Assembly (NCBI GenBank): GCA_947462425.1
Contig: CANHPI010000020.1
Coordinates: 1 to 15,300, forward strand
Direction: 5' to 3'
DNA from: Bacteroidota bacterium
GTDB taxonomy: Bacteria; Bacteroidota; Bacteroidia; B-17B0; B-17BO
Length of the DNA: 15,300 nt
Positions 13,540 to 15,300 of the stretch are shown one piece after another (within the stretch, counting starts at the first letter, position 1; every line of letters begins with the position of its first letter). The notes under the pieces were generated by a model that worked only from the letters and a program-made list of their open reading frames with translations, did no database searches and was not told where the DNA came from. The position numbers and the translations under genes were made by a program.

Positions 13540-14440
13540 TAAATGCAAAGTTAACACTATGCAGCACATTTTTAAACTGTTCGTGCGATTCGAACAAAAT
13601 AACATTTTCTGGCAATGTAATTGGCTCATTTGGTATAAAAAACTGACGTCCAGATACCATAATAGTTGAGTTTTTGAATGAACTAGCTAGATTATTTAAA
13701 TATTCCTGAGTAGAAATGCCTTCCATTCGACTAGTAAAAGTGGTGACAATTATGTCGGGATGCGCTATATTGGTTACTGAAAACAAATCATTAAAAGGAA
13801 CTGATTGTCCTATGTATAAGCATTTATGTCCCTTTGATTTAATCAAAAAATTGCAATATAGTAGCCCTAATTCGTGCAATTCGTTAGATGGTAAATACAA
13901 TAAAAACGTTTTTGGATTTGTTAAAGGCTCAGGAAATAGTCCGTCGATTCCAACAATGATTTTTTGACGAACTAAATGTGTAATAAAATGTTCTTGTAGA
14001 GGATTTACAATACCAACTTGCCACATGTTTCCAATTTGTCGCATAAATGGAAATATAATTTTTTCAACGGTGTTTTCAAATCCAAAATGAATAATACAGT
14101 TTGAAATTATTTTTTCAAACCTAGCCTCATTCATTTCCATCATACAAAGCACCAAATTGTCTATTTGATCACTTTCTTTATTATAATTATTTAAAATGGA
14201 TTGAACTTGTTTAACAAGTTCCTGGTCGGGAAGTTTGGCAATTTTTGATATTTTAAAGCCATTATTATTTAATAATGAAATATTTAAAATACGTTTTAAA
14301 TCTTCTGATGTATAGTAGCGTATATTAGTATCAGTTCGCTCTGGCTTTAAAATGCTATAACGCTGTTCCCAAATACGTAACGTATGAGCCTTTATTCCTG
14401 AAAGCCTTTCTAAATCTTTGATAGCGTATTGAGTAGGCAT
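13520..14440 (-). CDS. MerR-family regulator with cobalamin-binding domain (CarH/LitR-like)
   Basis: This is a 306-residue transcription factor joining a MerR winged-helix domain (about 4-72; YAIKDLERLSGIKAHTLRIW) to a four-helix bundle (about 85-170) and a Rossmann-type B12-binding domain (about 176-300). Two CarH marks are present: W140-x9-E150-H151 in the bundle (MWQVGIVNPLQEH), and E187-L-H189-E-L-G, where H189 fits the lower cobalt ligand (H177 in Thermus CarH). CarH/LitR proteins use adenosylcobalamin as a light sensor and repress genes such as those for carotenoids in the dark. Here Gln141 stands where CarH has H132, the second ligand of the light state. It is the first gene of a unit with the lipoprotein and amidohydrolase. 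A dyad upstream (14486-14506) may be its operator. I am sure of the domains, less of light sensing. Confidence 0.88.
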   Translation of the reverse strand: MPTQYAIKDLERLSGIKAHTLRIWEQRYSILKPERTDTNIRYYTSEDLKRILNISLLNNNGFKISKIAKLPDQELVKQVQSILNNYNKESDQIDNLVLCMMEMNEARFEKIISNCIIHFGFENTVEKIIFPFMRQIGNMWQVGIVNPLQEHFITHLVRQKIIVGIDGLFPEPLTNPKTFLLYLPSNELHELGLLYCNFLIKSKGHKCLYIGQSVPFNDLFSVTNIAHPDIIVTTFTSRMEGISTQEYLNNLASSFKNSTIMVSGRQFFIPNEPITLPENVILFESHEQFKNVLHSVNFAFNVYKPN

Positions 14441-14485
14441 AATAAATTATTTCTTAGTAAACAAGACTTAATGAGTATTGTTTAG

Positions 14486-14506
14486 TTCGATTGATATTAA
14501 ATCGAA
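14486..14506. promoter_or_regulatory. Candidate operator of the MerR-type regulator
   Basis: TTCGATT (14486-14492) and AATCGAA (14500-14506) form a perfect 7-bp dyad around a 7-bp AT-rich spacer. It lies about 45 bp upstream of the regulator's ATG at 14440, where an autoregulatory MerR-type site would be expected. No assigned promoter elements confirm it. Confidence 0.4.
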
Positions 14507-14680
14507 AATTAATTTCAATTCATGTAGTAACTTTGTTTCCTCAATATACTTGCACACTCAGAAAACATTATTAACCTTTTAAATAATCAAACAATAATAT
14601 TAGTATTCAGCTCAAAAATTAAAAACTTTAACATTAATTCAAAAATTGTAAAACTGTTAAATTTTTCTTTTTTAGTTTAC

Positions 14681-14706
14681 AAAAAACATATCCAAAAACT
14701 TTTGGA
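14681..14706 (-). terminator. Intrinsic terminator of the transaldolase-CBS gene
   Basis: On the minus strand TCCAAAA and TTTTGGA (14691-14697 and 14700-14706) form a 7-bp stem with a short loop, followed by TATG and a run of six T (complement of 14681-14686). It lies 48 bp behind the stop codon. The stem is short and AT-rich. Confidence 0.55.
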
Positions 14707-14754
14707 CGTGATTGTCAAAATTGAGCTAAATAAAACTTAGATTTTTACAGAAAC

Positions 14755-15300
14755 CTATCCTTTTAAATCTTGAATATCTAACATGCCAACTGGTTTTCCT
14801 CCATCGGTAACAACAATCGTATCAACGTTTGTTTTCTTAAATAAAGCGCTGGCATCATTTAACAATACATTACTATCAATTGTAATTGGCTCGCGGTAGT
14901 CTAAATCAGATAAATTTTTTGTTAAGATATCTCTTCCTTTTTCTCCTATTAATTTACGTAAACCTCCATCAGTAAAAACACCTTTAATGCTTCCATCTGC
15001 TTTTGTAACTGTAACAGCACCAAAACCAAATTCAGTCATTTTTACAATAGCATCCGTTACAGATGTGTTTTCAGCTACTATAGGATTAATTGCTTTAATT
15101 GCTTCTTTTACTTTTACCATCATCATGCGCGTATCTGCAATAAACTGATCAGTACCTAATGTTGTAAAATTATTTTCTGTTAATTGTTTAATAACCTTTA
15201 ATGGAACTGTGATTGTATGAACACCAATATTAATTGCATTACGAACATGCTCAGCATGACGAACAGAAGAGAACATGATTTTTGTATCATAATCATATAA
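14755..15300 (-). CDS. Transaldolase-like enzyme fused to a CBS-domain pair (5' truncated by window edge)
   Basis: This is the C-terminal 181 residues of a larger protein; the frame is open through base 15300. Upstream of the ATG at 15276 it still reads LYDYDTKIMFSSVRHAEHVR, which matches the ETKILAASIRHPRHV region near the end of small transaldolases (TalC/fructose-6-phosphate aldolase type). The transaldolase part ends at about residue 57 of this piece (TITVPLKVIKQLTENNFTT, then GTDQFIADT). Two CBS domains follow: NTSVTDAIVKMTEFGFGAV with KGVFTDGGLRKLI, and ITIDSNVLLNDASALFKKTN with VVTDGGKPVGMLDIQDL. The CBS pair looks most like that of KpsF/KdsD arabinose-5-phosphate isomerases. I infer a sugar-phosphate aldolase or transaldolase with nucleotide-sensing control. 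The active-site lysine lies outside the window, so activity cannot be judged. Confidence 0.82.
   Translation of the reverse strand, partial: LYDYDTKIMFSSVRHAEHVRNAINIGVHTITVPLKVIKQLTENNFTTLGTDQFIADTRMMMVKVKEAIKAINPIVAENTSVTDAIVKMTEFGFGAVTVTKADGSIKGVFTDGGLRKLIGEKGRDILTKNLSDLDYREPITIDSNVLLNDASALFKKTNVDTIVVTDGGKPVGMLDIQDLKG

Larger units (their letters stand above)
14441..14754. other. Intergenic region upstream of the MerR-type gene, no gene seen
   Basis: This 314-bp AT-rich stretch lies between the regulator (minus) and the transaldolase-CBS gene (minus). It holds the terminator of the latter (14681-14706) and the dyad at 14486-14506. All six frames lack a credible gene, and there is no clear TAnnTTTG box for the regulator on the minus strand. 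Confidence 0.5.

Noticed and set aside
13540..13629. Longer DUF4296 start at 13629
   Set aside because: The extension overlaps the MerR-type gene and would bury the signal peptide and lipobox behind 30 unrelated residues.
13838..13850. Palindrome TTGAT-TTA-ATCAA in the MerR-type gene
   Set aside because: The spacer is three bases, not four, and the site is within coding DNA.
15274..15276. ATG at 15276 as the start of the CBS protein
   Set aside because: The frame stays open to the window edge and the upstream residues continue the transaldolase sequence, so this is an internal Met.

Overview
The window is AT-rich, with closely packed genes, and most likely comes from a member of the Bacteroidota. 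The signs are Bacteroidota-type -7 promoter boxes (TAnnTTTG), no clear Shine-Dalgarno sequences, a DUF4296 lipoprotein, a compact mlaE-mlaF-mlaD operon without mlaC or mlaB, and a MerR/cobalamin-binding regulator of the CarH/LitR kind. I cannot place it more finely. I see no tRNA, rRNA, CRISPR array, insertion sequence or phage gene.

Layout. (1) 1-345 is the 3' part of an HxlR regulator, convergent with the next gene. (2) 347-6315 is a stress cluster: a beta-CASP metallo-beta-lactamase-fold RNase-like protein, two tandem-domain universal stress proteins, a DUF1003 membrane protein, two small proteins I do not recognise, and a DoxX-type membrane protein. (3) 6520-9031 is mlaE-mlaF-mlaD (minus strand), the inner-membrane core of an outer-membrane phospholipid transporter. 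(4) 9353-11742 is housekeeping: AlgH/YqgE, divergent pdxH and an agmatinase/arginase-family ureohydrolase ending in a strong terminator. (5) 11961-14440 is a minus-strand operon: CarH-like MerR regulator, DUF4296 lipoprotein, M20 amidohydrolase. (6) 14755-15300 is the 3' part of a transaldolase-like domain fused to a CBS pair.

The main discovery is regulatory. A 14-bp FNR/CRP-type palindrome (xTGAT-N4-ATCAx) occurs five times in the intergenic DNA, at 1787, 4518, 4540, 6350 and 9179. For four of them the downstream edge lies exactly 22 bp from a TAnnTTTG-like box (at most one mismatch) that reads towards a gene: the RNase-like gene, the small gene at 4601, doxX, and mlaE. The box places each operator centre near -41, the position of a class II FNR/CRP activator. 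I infer one regulon that joins universal stress proteins, an RNA-processing enzyme, small unknown proteins, DoxX and the Mla transporter, probably answering to oxygen, redox or nitrosative signals. The regulator is not in this window. At the RNase-like gene and doxX the box lies so close to the ATG that the mRNAs may be leaderless.

Other points of interest are an in-frame 90-bp imperfect repeat that creates a small ORF just before the 127-residue gene, a CarH-like sensor with Gln where CarH has its second haem-like His ligand, and the transaldolase-CBS fusion.
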